64,000 nucleotides of DNA, taken from JAPULR01 sp965238215. GTDB taxonomy: Bacteria > Chloroflexota > Dehalococcoidia > Lucifugimonadales > GCA-2712585. Numbering within the stretch: position 1 is the first letter of the stretch; every line of letters starts with the position of its first letter. Shown one piece after another: positions 40,646 to 50,989 of the stretch. The DNA lies in assembly GCA_965238215.1 (NCBI GenBank), contig OZ250180.1, positions 744,001 to 808,000 on the forward strand. Direction: 5' to 3'. The position numbers were made by a program, and so were the translations under genes. Under the pieces are notes generated by a model. The model did not search any database and was not told where the DNA came from. It was given only the letters and a program-made list of their open reading frames with translations.

Positions 40646-41815
40646 ATGCTTGGCCTATTTAGTATCCATGAAATGCAAAGAAGGGTTTCTCATCTACAAA
40701 ATGTGATGGAAGAGAGGGATATGGATTGTGTGATTGCAACATCTGTCCATACTTCTTTCTATTACACGGGTTTCTGGTTTGGATACCCCTATGGAAGGTA
40801 TGCTGCCGCCATAATCCCCCAAAAGGGAGAACCCGTTCTGATAGCGCCTCACATGGAAAGTCGGAGGGCACGTGCATTCTCATGGGTGCAGGACGTGCGT
40901 GCCTATTCGGACGAGCAGCCTACGACGGTCCAACTATTATGTGAAACGAAAAAAGTGTGTGACGAGATTGGTTTGGGCCATGGAAAGATTGGTATAGAAG
41001 AGGACGTGATTCCCTATGGGATTTACAAAGGTCTAAGGGAAACATTGCCCTCGGCCACCTTTGTGGACATCTCTACCACAATGATGAGACAACGCTTGAT
41101 CAAGTCTCAGGAAGAGATAGCTCTGGCGCGCAAGGGTGCAGAAATTTGCAGAGTTGCCGTGAGGGCCGGTGAGGACGCCATAGCCGAAGGTGCAACGGAG
41201 GTTGATGTCGCTATAGCGGCAGAGTTAAAGGCGGCGGAAGAACACGTGAGGATGTTTCCAGATATTGAGTTCGCTAGCGGGCAGGCGCGCTGTAAGTCCG
41301 GCAACAGGAGCTTGATGGGACACACGCCGGCCAGCGGGAAAAAGCTCGTAAGAGGAGAGGTCATCCAGTTTGGGACGAACCACTATGCCTTGGGATACCA
41401 TCACACGTTGCACAGACAGCGAACCATTGGACCGGTGCCCAACGAGGTGAAACAACGTTTTGACGTAAGGCTTGAGGCGGCCCTCACGGCGATCGACGCC
41501 ATCAGACCCGGGGTGCTCTGCTCCGAAGTCGACCGGATTGCTTACAGGGTATTCGAAAAGGCAGGCTACGTTGATTTTAAGGGCTTTGGAACGGGCCATT
41601 CCTTCGGGCTCTTTGGACCATTTTGGGGAAGAGAGGAGCTAGGCGAACTGAGAATATATAATCATACGCCCATGGAAGAGGGCATGATCTTATCGGTGGA
41701 GCCTTCACTCTATTTCCCCGACCTAGGTGGGTTGATGACCGTTGACATGGTGCTTGTAACCAAGGACGGGCATGAAGTCCTGACGGACTACCCTCGGGAA
41801 CTGACCAGCGTTTGA
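40646..41815 (+). CDS. M24-family creatinase/prolidase-like protein lacking metal ligands
   Basis: A 389-residue pita-bread-fold protein with a creatinase_N domain (residues 8-135) and an M24 domain (about 145-380). In metal-dependent aminopeptidases two Asp sit in D-x-G...GY-x-x-D. Here the segment is IQFGTNHYALGYHHTLHRQR, with neither Asp, just as creatinase has no metal. The His in SLMGHTPASGKKL lies where the creatinase catalytic His is (GAHNP). GTGHSFGLFG and ILSVEPSLY keep the later His and Glu. I infer a metal-free hydrolase of the creatinase type. The neighbourhood of ureidoglycolate lyase and amidohydrolases agrees with a role in breaking down ureido or guanidino compounds. Confidence 0.82.
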   Translation: MLGLFSIHEMQRRVSHLQNVMEERDMDCVIATSVHTSFYYTGFWFGYPYGRYAAAIIPQKGEPVLIAPHMESRRARAFSWVQDVRAYSDEQPTTVQLLCETKKVCDEIGLGHGKIGIEEDVIPYGIYKGLRETLPSATFVDISTTMMRQRLIKSQEEIALARKGAEICRVAVRAGEDAIAEGATEVDVAIAAELKAAEEHVRMFPDIEFASGQARCKSGNRSLMGHTPASGKKLVRGEVIQFGTNHYALGYHHTLHRQRTIGPVPNEVKQRFDVRLEAALTAIDAIRPGVLCSEVDRIAYRVFEKAGYVDFKGFGTGHSFGLFGPFWGREELGELRIYNHTPMEEGMILSVEPSLYFPDLGGLMTVDMVLVTKDGHEVLTDYPRELTSV

Positions 41816-42513
41816 GAGTCAAGTAGCTCACGCGAATGTAAGGATTTTGATCGCCTTCCTACCGGACTGTTTGCCGGGATTCCTTGACCATCGGGGAAAC
41901 GGCGAAGAGGTGCAACTATAAGTGACAGGTCGTTGAGACTTCTCCCTCTGCGTGACCAGCAAAAGCAAATCTACAATGACGGTACTTCTCTCTATAATTC
42001 ACAGCGGCCCTTCCAGCCAGAAGGTTCGTATTTCAGTACGGCATGGCCCACACTTGACGCCTAAGACCTAAGGGGACTCGAACTCAGGTATTCGTACCAC
42101 ATCAACGGTGTCAGGTTCCCTTTCGTACAAATTGCCCTCATCGATATTGTGACTGAGTGGCGCTCGGGCAATGTCCTGCCAGGTATCGTTGAATTTTTCA
42201 ATTATGTGGAATTCTTAGCCAGCTTATTGGGCCTTTGTCGGGAAGACGCCGTATTGTAACCGCCATAGATCCGTGGTCACAATGTCTGCGACACAGGAAT
42301 CCTCAATAGCCGCCGCCTATTGGAAATCGGCTGACCTTAGCCGAGACATCTGAGGAATATGGCTTTATCACCCTTGACAGTATGCTCCTGAGACCCCACA
42401 CCAACCAACCGAGGTCGTCTTCATCAGTCACGCCAAATATAGATAAATGTCTGTTGCGTTGACCGGTCTAATAACCTTGTCGAAAGACACGTCCGAGTTA
42501 GTCGACATGACCT
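41816..42513. other. Non-coding region with att-like segment
   Basis: No gene. 41997-42051 (ATTCACAG...CTTCCAGCCAGAAGGTTCG...ATGGCCCAC) aligns with 51425-51480, the sequence just left of and including the start of the right attachment repeat, at about three identities in four. It may be a decayed attachment copy. Confidence 0.5.
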
Positions 42514-43479
42514 CTAAACAGCCACGTCACTGATTGGAGTGTCGCCACCACCAGTATCGACGGTCTCCCCGTACTTTTCCTCAAAACGCTTGCGCAGGTC
42601 TCCAAGTATGGTCTCTGGATCCTCGCCGCGTGAGACTCGCTCTTCTGCATCGGCCATTTCACTTCGAAACCAAGAATCAATGTCCATCTCAGCCTGCCAG
42701 TCGTCGATAAGGATGTCGTAGCGCGATTTGATTGAGCGTCACTTGGATGTCGAAACCTTTGCAGCAGAACAGGCCGCAAGAAACGCGTGAATCGGCCGCG
42801 GATAGGTCCCCTGGAGGACAAGGCCTACTGAGAAAGTGGCAGCCGGATCGTACACCGGCGCCAGACTGAAGTGGAGACGGTTTGAATCTCCAGGCAAGGT
42901 TCGTCCGTAGAAGCGAGCGCCCCACGGAGAAGCATGGACCGTGGCACTTAGAATCGCGTAATCGCGCGCTCCCAACGGCTCAATGCCCTTCGCCTTCAGC
43001 TTCTTCCAAATATGCGGCATCCTGAATTTTTGAATGCCTTGCCGGTACACCTGGTCTGACCAGTCTGGCGCCCGACTTAGTCGCTCCGTCCAATCCGCCG
43101 CTTCCTCCGGATAGCAGGCGAAATATGTCATCAGGTCGGTGTCTTCGAATAAGCTCCGCAGGAGCACCACGCAATCACCGTACCTACCGGTTGTAAGGAG
43201 CATTTCCACAGCCTCGTGATGAGAGAACCAACGAGAGCCAAGGATGAGGTACGTGTTGAAGAAATTGGGATGGACATTATGCCGAACTATCGATGAAGCT
43301 GCCTCAATAGTGAGCGTGAACAGGGTATGCCACTGAAATTTCTGCGCAAGCTTTTCCGGTAGCCACGGAGATTACAGGCACTGGGCGGTGACCTCCTGGG
43401 TAGCTTTCACAACGAACTGCAACGCTTCGTCTGAGTGGTGCTTCTTCTGTCTACGGCGATCCTTCTTGACCAATATCAA
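42514..43479 (-). pseudogene. DUF5677-like hypothetical gene with two in-frame stops
   Basis: One minus-strand frame of about 322 codons runs from a TTG at 43477-43479 to the TAG at 42514-42516 and is broken by TAA (43372-43374) and TGA (42739-42741). Reading through gives LVKKDRRRQKKHHSDEALQF, a helical middle (FFNTYLILGSRWFSHHEAVE, VVLLRSLFEDTDLMTYFACY) and, after the TGA, RYDILIDDWQAEMDIDSW and RVSRGEDPETILGDLRKRFE. The pieces before, between and after the stops all look like coding sequence. The middle resembles the R-S-x-x-E helices of DUF5677/AbiV-type proteins; function unknown. The TGA has no Cys neighbour, so selenocysteine is not a good explanation. Confidence 0.65.
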
Positions 43480-43986
43480 TCCTTTCTGACCACAAGTGAG
43501 GGTCTAGGACGGGGAGTATCCCGGTACGAATCAGCATTTCCGAGTACTTTACCAGAATGGAAACGTCCTCGAACCCCGCAGCATCGACGACACTCTGTTC
43601 TTCTGGTCTCTATTCATGGCTTAGTACCAGGCTAGGCCCAAGGGACCCAGTCGTAGGCCACTGTCGGCTTCAATGTCCCTCTTTGTTATTGGCATCGAGC
43701 TTAAAGCAAGTACGGCAAACAGACTGATCAGGTCGGGTTGCCAGGGCGCCAGTCCAATTGGGGGTCAAACCCGGACCGAGGTGGCCCGGTATCTATCATC
43801 GCAGTACAAATTAACGCGCACACATCACACGTTCCTGTAGGCGTGGCATAATAGGTGGTGCAACTTACGGGGGACAGGTCAGGGACACTTGTCCGTTCCA
43901 TTTCCTCGGTCGGATTGTGAGCCAATGATGAAGAACAGTTGCATCGATAGGACGGGAATATCTAGAATGACTCTGGCCGCATAACA

Positions 43987-44109
43987 ATGGTTAGAATCCC
44001 TACGATTTCGCTCGTCCTTACGCATATCTGTCTATACGCCGTGAGCTATTCCGCGTTTGCCGATGGGCCGCCCGCAGCGGCCCCGCACTACGGCGACGAG
44101 GCCAACTAG
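43987..44109 (+). pseudogene. Remnant of an exported-protein gene, N-terminal end
   Basis: A 40-codon frame: MVRIPTISLVLTHICLYAVS then YSAFADGPPAAAPHYGDEAN. The first 23 residues read as a signal peptide with an A-F-A cleavage site. It stops directly after, so any mature domain is gone. Confidence 0.35.
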
Positions 44110-44142
44110 CGATCTGGCAGCATCGGCGGCCCTGCCCCATGA

Positions 44143-44367
44143 CTCCGCTCCTCGAGCCCAGCTTTCCACAGATCGACGAGGCGCCGGCTAGCGCTGGTTC
44201 TAGTCACCGTCCTGGCGGTTGATGTAGTGCTGTCCCGGAAATCGCATGGTCACCGATTCCCGCGGGGCGTCCTCTTCGTCCTCGCTCTGGTGGCGTCGAT
44301 CGCAACCCTCTTAGCCATCACCCCCAAAGCGTTCGCGCAAACTGACGTGCCCGACCTTCTCCTTTGA
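44143..44367 (+). pseudogene. Remnant of a second exported-protein gene
   Basis: Open from just after a TGA at 44140. It reads RSTRRRLALVLVTVLAVDVV, then FPRGVLFVLALVASIATLL and AITPKAFAQTDVPDLLL, stop. Basic start, hydrophobic helix and A-F-A-Q resemble the leader of the cadherin-repeat gene at 45128 (ILIPTALAQSQSSD). No start codon and no mature domain. Confidence 0.35.
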
Positions 44368-45127
44368 TGTGTGCTTGCGAGTTTCACCGACTTGACTTGC
44401 CTGTCGGAGGACTTGGGACTTCCTTAAGCATTCGTCCGCTGACTGGGTGTCTTCCGTTGCTCTCCGTAGCATTTCCGCTCCTTCTCTTGAGCAATAGAGC
44501 TCACTTAATGACGCCTTCCCAATCTCATTCTATTGGTTTTTCCTCCTATAGCTGACCCATTCCCTTTGAATTTGTTCATTCAAAGGCGGAGCAAGAATGT
44601 ACCGCCGGGTTTACAATGGACGGCCTCTGGCCTTTCTCTCACTCGTTTCTTCACCAAGTATTGACTTCTTCTTGAGCCTACATTAAGGGTATGCGCGACA
44701 CAGCAGTTTCGATGCAAATTCCTCGTAACGCAAAAGTGGGGCAGCTTCGCGGAGCAGTGACTCCTCATTCCCCCTTGCCTACTTATGCGGACGAGACTGC
44801 TGTGTCAAGTAGTCACTATCCTCAGCCGGAAGGGGGCTTCGCATGACAAAAGGGAGTCTCAGTTATTGGTTGCTCATCCCAATCTTTCATTTCAGGAATG
44901 GCGACAAAACTTTACCTATTGGTGCCACTTCCATTCCACCATCCAATCCCGCTCTGGACTGTGCAGAAAACGGAGCATTAACTTTCTGAATGGCTTCAAA
45001 ACTGCTACGTCTCTTTCCTTCCCTGTTGACTGGTGTTGCACTAAACATATGGATCAATCGACAAATCCACCAAGATTTCCGGGAAATTGACCTCCCTACC
45101 CTTGTGGATTAGGATACGTTACTGTCC

Positions 45128-48100
45128 ATGCTTTCCCATCGACCAAGTTTCGGAACCAGAGAATTGATACAGAATTACCTCATTGTTCAATTCATGCGCT
45201 GTGTGGTGCTCTTGCTTGGGGTAGTGTTGGCACTGGCAGTAACAATACTGATCCCAACGGCCCTCGCCCAGAGTCAGAGCAGCGACGCTGTCCTTAGCGA
45301 CCTGACCCTGAGCGACGTGGGCTTCGGCACATTCGCATCAAGCACGACGACCTATACAGCCAGTGTCGCCCATCGTGTGACGGAGACCACTGTAACCCCC
45401 ACCGTGAACCACTCCGGGGCGAGTTACGTCATAAAGCTGGGCGGTGTTGTGGACGCCGACGGCGAGCTTTCGCTGAGTGTCGGAAGCAACGTCATAACCA
45501 TAGAGGTAACTGCCGAAGACGGAAATACCACCCAGACTTACACCGTGACGGTGACCCGCGCTGAGAACACGTCCGCGACGGGTACACCCACATTTGTAGG
45601 CCCGCTACGGGTGGGTGGGGTCTTACGCGTGGACACCTCCTCAGTCGAGGATCTCGATGGCCTCACGAATCCCGACTTCAGCTACACTTGGCTCGCTGAC
45701 GACGATCTGGTGGAACCGGGCGCCTATCTTAGGGCGCTGAGTAGTATCAACGGCTACGGAATTGCACCATATGATGCCGGATTAACGATCAAGTTGCAGC
45801 TGCACTTCGATGACGATGTGGGCAACAGCGAATCCATAGACGTGCAAGCAGCTAGCACCGTTGCGGCTGCGCCGCCGGATCAGCCGGGAAACCTGAGTGC
45901 CTCCTTGGGTGATCCCGGCGAGCTTAACCTGAGTTGGTCCACCCCGGCGGTTTGTGACTTCACTCTTGTCTTCGACTGCTGGCTCGACCTCGACCGAACG
46001 TTCAGCGTTGGAGATGGCGGTTCGGAGGTCACAGGCTACACGGCTCAATGGAAGTTATCGTCCGGGGACTGGAGCACGGCATCCGATGTCTCAGAAGCAG
46101 ACGTTACAGATACGTCCTATACCGTCACTGGACTGACTGCGAGCAATACGTACACTGTGCGTGTGCATGCAAGAAATGTAGCGGGCCTCGGCACTCCTTC
46201 GACGGAAGTTACAGTCGGCGGTACCGATCTCAACGTGGGACCCGTCGTAACGGGGCGGGCGATGCCGTCCTTCTTTGAGACCAATCCCAGAGACGTGACG
46301 ACGTACACCGCTACCGATCCCGAACGTGACACCATCACCTGGTCGCTGTCGGGGGACGACGCAAGCTTTTTCAGCATCGCGAACGGGCTGCTGAAATTCG
46401 ATTCTGCAGGCGACTTTGAGGACCCTCGGGATGTGGGCGCGAACAACGCGTACGACGTGAACATACTCGCGTCTGATGGGCAGAACACCGCCACCTTTCC
46501 CGTAACCGTAGTCATCTTGGACGTTGACGAGCCGCCGGCCATAACAGGAGATGACGCCCTTACATTTGCCGAAAACACGGATACCACCACCGTCCTGCAA
46601 ACATACAGCGCCACCGATCCTGAGGGCGTTTACACCTCCTTTTCTTGGGCGCTCGCCGGAACGGACAGCGGCGACTTCGAGATCAGCGCTAGCGGTGAAC
46701 TCACCTTCAAAAACGTGCCTGACTTCGACCTGCCTGCGGACTCCGATGGCGACAACGTCTACAACTTCCAGGTTCGCGCTGAGGACGGCAGCAGGACCAG
46801 AACACTGGACGTCACCGTCACCGTCACCAACGTCAACGAGGTTCCCACCACTCCCACGGGCGATACTGACATCACTGTGGCGGAGAACACAACAGCCAAC
46901 CTCGCCCGCTATAGCTCCACCGACCCCGACAAGGACGATTCGGTGACGTGGGACGTCTCGGGAACGGATGCGGACGATTTCCGCATCGACTCTTCCGGCA
47001 ATCTGGCCTTCGACGGCGCCCCCGACTACGATGTACCCGGAGATTCCGGCGGCAACAACGTCTACGAGGTAAGCGTTGATGCTAAGGATGCCAGTTTGAC
47101 ATCGTCCTTGGAAGTAACGGTCACCGTAACTCCCGTAGACGAGTCGCCGGTGATTACCGGGGTCACCACCATTCACGACTACGACGAGAACGGCACCGTC
47201 GACGTGACCACCTACACCGCCGTCGACCCCGAGGGGGACACCAACATCGCGTGGAGCCTGGGAGGAACCGATAGCGGAGATTTCGACATCACAGGCGGCG
47301 TCCTCACCTTCAAGAACACCCCCGACTACGAGCAGCCCGCGGACTCCGGCAGAAACAACCATTACGAGGTAACCGTCCAGGCCACGGACTCCACCAACAA
47401 ACGGGGAGAACTGCCGGTGGACGTGGTTGTCACTGGTAGGAACGAGCCTCCCGTTGTAACAGGCCCGGAGCACGTCGACGACTTCCCGGAGAACTCCGCC
47501 ACCAGCAGGCAGGTGGGCCGCTACACCGCAACCGACCCAGAGGGATTCATCGCAACGCTATCACTATTCGGAGGCGACAGCGACGCATTCACCCTCTCCA
47601 GCAACGGAGTCGTAACCTTCAAGGAGTCGCCGGACTACGAGAAGGAAGATAGATACACCATTATCATGCCAGTTAACGACGGGTCCATACGGGGGCTCAC
47701 GATAGTCTATGTGACCATCCGGAACGTGGAGGAGCCGGGCACAATTACCCTGTCATCGGTGCAGCCACAGGTTGGGACGGAGTTGACGGCCACCCTTGAG
47801 GACGACGATGGACCCACCACAACCACCTGGCAGTGGTATCGCACCTCCAGTCGCAGCGGCACCGGCACCGTCATCACCAACGAGACCTCCCCGTCCTACA
47901 CTCCAGACACCGACGACGTCGGTAGCTATCTGCGTGCAGTGGCCTCCTACGACGACGGCTTCGACGCGGACAATACGGCCGTTGCCTTCAGCGCCTACCG
48001 CGTGCAGGAAGCCCAATCGGTACCGGGGGATCCGGAGTTCTCCGCCGACGGCGACTATGAACGCAGCATCCGTGAGAACCTATCGGCGGGAAGAAACTTG

Positions 48101-50989
48101 GGTGCGTCTGTCAGGGCCACCGACCCCAACAATGATAGGCTCACCTACACCATCGATGAGTCCGAATATTTCGAGATAGTCGCCTCTACCGGTCAGCTGC
48201 GCACAAAGGCCGAACTAGACCACGAAGGCCAGGCGCGGCACCTCGTGTCTGTCACCGCCACCGATCCGGGCGGAGTGACGGAAACAGTTTCCGTCACCAT
48301 CACCGTGGAGGACGTCGACGAGACCCCCGTGATATCGGGACCGACCTCCGTGACCATCTGGGAGAATGGTGATGGATTTATTGCCGCCTACACCTCCACA
48401 GACCCGGATGAAGAGGGGATAGATTGGGTTCTCACCGGCGCCGACAGCGAGAACTTCACCCTCAGCAGTTCAGGCGATCTCACCTTGAATGAAGTCCCCA
48501 ACTACGAGGAAAAGAACCAGTATCGGATTACCGTAGAGGCCCGGGAGCAGGGCGACGGCACCAGCGTGGGCAGACTCAACGTCACCATCCGCGTCACCAA
48601 CCTGGACGAGCCTGGCATGATTGAGACCAACGTGGAGGAGCCGCGCGTCGGCCATACCCTGCGCCTCAACGTGGTAGACGCCGACAGCGGGGTAAGCGTC
48701 GGGAAGTGGAAGTGGGAGCGGGGTCAGAGCCCAACAAGCCCCTGCGGCACCGTGGACAGCCCCACCGTCACCACGTGGGAGACCATCACCAACGCCAGAT
48801 CCAGCAGCTACACTCCGACTGTCGCAGACCAGGGCCACTGCATCAGGGTTACAGCCTTCTACAGAGATGGGGCAGGGACAGGACGCACAGAGCAGTTCAT
48901 CACTCCCAACTCCGTGGAGATTGGCCCCTTCTTTCCCCAGGACCCGCCCACATTCAACGTTCAGGAGAATGCTGCCGAGGATAGAAACATCGGGAGGGTG
49001 CAGGCCCAGCACTCCAACAGGGGAGAGACCCTGACCTACCGCCTGGAGGGCGCAGACGCCACCTACTTCACCATCGACGACAACGGCCAGCTGAAGACCA
49101 GCGCTACAGCCATGGACTACGAGCACCAGCCGGGACCCACGGCGGAGTTCCAGGTGATTGCCACGGACTCCATCAGCGAAACGAACACAATCACCGTGGA
49201 CGTGAACGTCACAGACGAGTGCACCTCCACTGGCGAACCGCCCTGCACGCCAGGCAGACCCAGGGTCTCGTCGGCCTCAGACACCGCCCTGCAAGTCTCC
49301 TGGTCCGCCCCAAGGACTCCCACCGGCATCGACATCACAGGCTACGACCTGCGCTATAGGGAGTCGGAAATCACCGACCCATGGACTGAAGACTTCAACC
49401 TGGATACGGACATTTCGTACACCATCCAGAACCTCGGCAAGGGCACAACCTACGAGGTGCAGGTCAGAGCACGGAGCAACAACGGCGACGGAGCCTGGTC
49501 GGATTCAGGCACGGGTACGCCGGGCGGCGCAAAGCCACCACCCCCTCCGCCCCCCGAGAGACGTGGCGGAGGCGGAGGCGGCGGAGGGGGTGGTGGAAGC
49601 TCCAACCGCCCGCCTTCGGTTGATGGCCCCAAGAACATCCAGTACCCGGAGCACGGCGCCGAACCGATAGCCACCTACGAGGCCACAGATCCAGAGGGCA
49701 CGGATATCACCTGGCAGATTGAAGATACCGACGCAGAACACTTCCGCATCTCCGAGGACGGCGTCCTCACCTTCATCAAATCACCCGACTACGAAAACCC
49801 CATAGACTTCCGCCTGAACAACACCTACGAGATTCGCCTCATTGCCGTCGACAGCGGTAGACCCTCCCGGTCAGACCGACTGCAGGTCAGGATAGAGATC
49901 AAACGGGTCAACGAGTTGGATCCGGTCAGTGGAGAGGTACAGGTCTCGGTAGCCGAGAACAATACTGGCCCCATCGCCCAGTACAAAGCCCAAGACCCAG
50001 AGGGCGACGCCGTGCAGTGGTCTCTCTCCGGCCCCGATGCGGCTTTGTTCCAGATAGACGAAGCCGGAACCCTGTCCCTAAACAGCGCTCTTAACTACGA
50101 AGCTCCAGCCAGCGCCGGCGATACCAACAATTACGCCCTTACCATTGTCGCCACCGATGACGGGAAGTCTCCAGTGTCCCAACAGTTGCAGATCACGGTG
50201 ACGGTAACTGACGTAAACGAAGAACCTGTTGGTAATCCTGTCCCTCTCGTTGAGTTGACCGCCGGCAGTCCCGCCACAACCCTGGATCTCAGCGAGTTCT
50301 TCGCAGACCCTGATGGAGATAGCCTAACTTTCACCCTAGCAGACGACGCAGAATCCAGTGTGGCCTCAGCCGTGGTGGAGGGCAACATTCTCTCCATAAC
50401 CCCGTTGGAAGAAGGAACGGCGTCATTCCTCGTAACCGCCACCGACCCCGCAGGGTTGAGCGCAGCTGGTACCATCGAGGTGTCCGTCGTCAGTCCGCCG
50501 CCGCCGGAACCGACGCCCACACCTACTCCTGAGGCAAGGCTTGAGCCAACTCCCGCACCTACCCCTGTGCCTACAGTTACCCCTACCCATACACCCTCTC
50601 CCACCGCTAGACCGATTCCCGTGCCCACCCGAGCGTCCACCACCACGGCGGCTCCAATACCTGTACCCACGGCCACCGCCGAATCTGCAGCTACGCCAAC
50701 GCCACCACCTACCGCCGTATCAACACCTACGCAGACCGATGCAGTGGTCGCGCCAACTCAAATCCCCTCACCCACGCCCACGGAGACTCTATCTTCCAAG
50801 CCAACACCAACATTCACACCAGTCCCCAGCCCCACACCGGACTCCGCCACGGTCGTCGAACCCGAAACCCCCACAGCATCCGAGAAAACAGGTATCCCGG
50901 CTTGGATAATCGCCCTCATTATCGTCCTACCCTCCCTGGCCATAGTCGGCGCAGTCGCCTACGCCTACCGGAATCTGCGGCAACCGTAA
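45128..50989 (+). CDS. Giant cadherin/FN3-repeat surface protein
   Basis: A 1,953-residue cell-surface protein. The leader ends in ILIPTALAQ; an internal ATG at 45194 (MRCVVLLLGVVLALAVTI) would give a more usual signal peptide than the ATG at 45128. Then: a cadherin-like beta-sandwich (about 50-145; SDLTLSDVGFGTFASSTTTY), an Ig-like segment, an FN3 domain (about 255-370), about ten cadherin-type repeats (units with TYTATDPEGD, DSGDFDI, FKNTPDYEQPAD, TVTVTNVNE), a second FN3 (about 1375-1465), a P7/G11 linker near 1470-1495, two further cadherin repeats, a Thr/Pro stalk (about 1790-1918), one transmembrane helix (about 1922-1944) and a short basic tail YAYRNLRQP. Acidic DxDxE-type motifs suggest calcium-stabilised repeats. 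It would stand off the membrane and mediate adhesion, by analogy; no enzyme domain is seen. Confidence 0.9.
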   Translation: MLSHRPSFGTRELIQNYLIVQFMRCVVLLLGVVLALAVTILIPTALAQSQSSDAVLSDLTLSDVGFGTFASSTTTYTASVAHRVTETTVTPTVNHSGASYVIKLGGVVDADGELSLSVGSNVITIEVTAEDGNTTQTYTVTVTRAENTSATGTPTFVGPLRVGGVLRVDTSSVEDLDGLTNPDFSYTWLADDDLVEPGAYLRALSSINGYGIAPYDAGLTIKLQLHFDDDVGNSESIDVQAASTVAAAPPDQPGNLSASLGDPGELNLSWSTPAVCDFTLVFDCWLDLDRTFSVGDGGSEVTGYTAQWKLSSGDWSTASDVSEADVTDTSYTVTGLTASNTYTVRVHARNVAGLGTPSTEVTVGGTDLNVGPVVTGRAMPSFFETNPRDVTTYTATDPERDTITWSLSGDDASFFSIANGLLKFDSAGDFEDPRDVGANNAYDVNILASDGQNTATFPVTVVILDVDEPPAITGDDALTFAENTDTTTVLQTYSATDPEGVYTSFSWALAGTDSGDFEISASGELTFKNVPDFDLPADSDGDNVYNFQVRAEDGSRTRTLDVTVTVTNVNEVPTTPTGDTDITVAENTTANLARYSSTDPDKDDSVTWDVSGTDADDFRIDSSGNLAFDGAPDYDVPGDSGGNNVYEVSVDAKDASLTSSLEVTVTVTPVDESPVITGVTTIHDYDENGTVDVTTYTAVDPEGDTNIAWSLGGTDSGDFDITGGVLTFKNTPDYEQPADSGRNNHYEVTVQATDSTNKRGELPVDVVVTGRNEPPVVTGPEHVDDFPENSATSRQVGRYTATDPEGFIATLSLFGGDSDAFTLSSNGVVTFKESPDYEKEDRYTIIMPVNDGSIRGLTIVYVTIRNVEEPGTITLSSVQPQVGTELTATLEDDDGPTTTTWQWYRTSSRSGTGTVITNETSPSYTPDTDDVGSYLRAVASYDDGFDADNTAVAFSAYRVQEAQSVPGDPEFSADGDYERSIRENLSAGRNLGASVRATDPNNDRLTYTIDESEYFEIVASTGQLRTKAELDHEGQARHLVSVTATDPGGVTETVSVTITVEDVDETPVISGPTSVTIWENGDGFIAAYTSTDPDEEGIDWVLTGADSENFTLSSSGDLTLNEVPNYEEKNQYRITVEAREQGDGTSVGRLNVTIRVTNLDEPGMIETNVEEPRVGHTLRLNVVDADSGVSVGKWKWERGQSPTSPCGTVDSPTVTTWETITNARSSSYTPTVADQGHCIRVTAFYRDGAGTGRTEQFITPNSVEIGPFFPQDPPTFNVQENAAEDRNIGRVQAQHSNRGETLTYRLEGADATYFTIDDNGQLKTSATAMDYEHQPGPTAEFQVIATDSISETNTITVDVNVTDECTSTGEPPCTPGRPRVSSASDTALQVSWSAPRTPTGIDITGYDLRYRESEITDPWTEDFNLDTDISYTIQNLGKGTTYEVQVRARSNNGDGAWSDSGTGTPGGAKPPPPPPPERRGGGGGGGGGGGSSNRPPSVDGPKNIQYPEHGAEPIATYEATDPEGTDITWQIEDTDAEHFRISEDGVLTFIKSPDYENPIDFRLNNTYEIRLIAVDSGRPSRSDRLQVRIEIKRVNELDPVSGEVQVSVAENNTGPIAQYKAQDPEGDAVQWSLSGPDAALFQIDEAGTLSLNSALNYEAPASAGDTNNYALTIVATDDGKSPVSQQLQITVTVTDVNEEPVGNPVPLVELTAGSPATTLDLSEFFADPDGDSLTFTLADDAESSVASAVVEGNILSITPLEEGTASFLVTATDPAGLSAAGTIEVSVVSPPPPEPTPTPTPEARLEPTPAPTPVPTVTPTHTPSPTARPIPVPTRASTTTAAPIPVPTATAESAATPTPPPTAVSTPTQTDAVVAPTQIPSPTPTETLSSKPTPTFTPVPSPTPDSATVVEPETPTASEKTGIPAWIIALIIVLPSLAIVGAVAYAYRNLRQP

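Larger units (their letters stand above)
43480..45127. other. Gene-poor decayed region
   Basis: 1.6 kb with no intact gene. Two pieces look like the 5' ends of genes for exported proteins and are listed separately (43987-44109, 44143-44367). The rest shows short frames only. Confidence 0.5.

Noticed and set aside
42058..42140. tRNA-like look on the minus strand (GAGTTCGAGTCC and nearby stems)
   Set aside because: No seven-base acceptor stem and no D-arm can be built, and the T-arm does not pair. Kept only as part of an att-like region.
42739..42741. In-frame TGA in the DUF5677-like gene as a second selenocysteine codon
   Set aside because: No Cys or redox motif lies beside it, the same frame also has a TAA, and no SECIS-like stem is evident.
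49525..49610. P/G-rich simple sequence as a possible assembly artefact or recombination site
   Set aside because: It is an in-frame flexible linker between FN3 and cadherin domains; coding continues normally on both sides.
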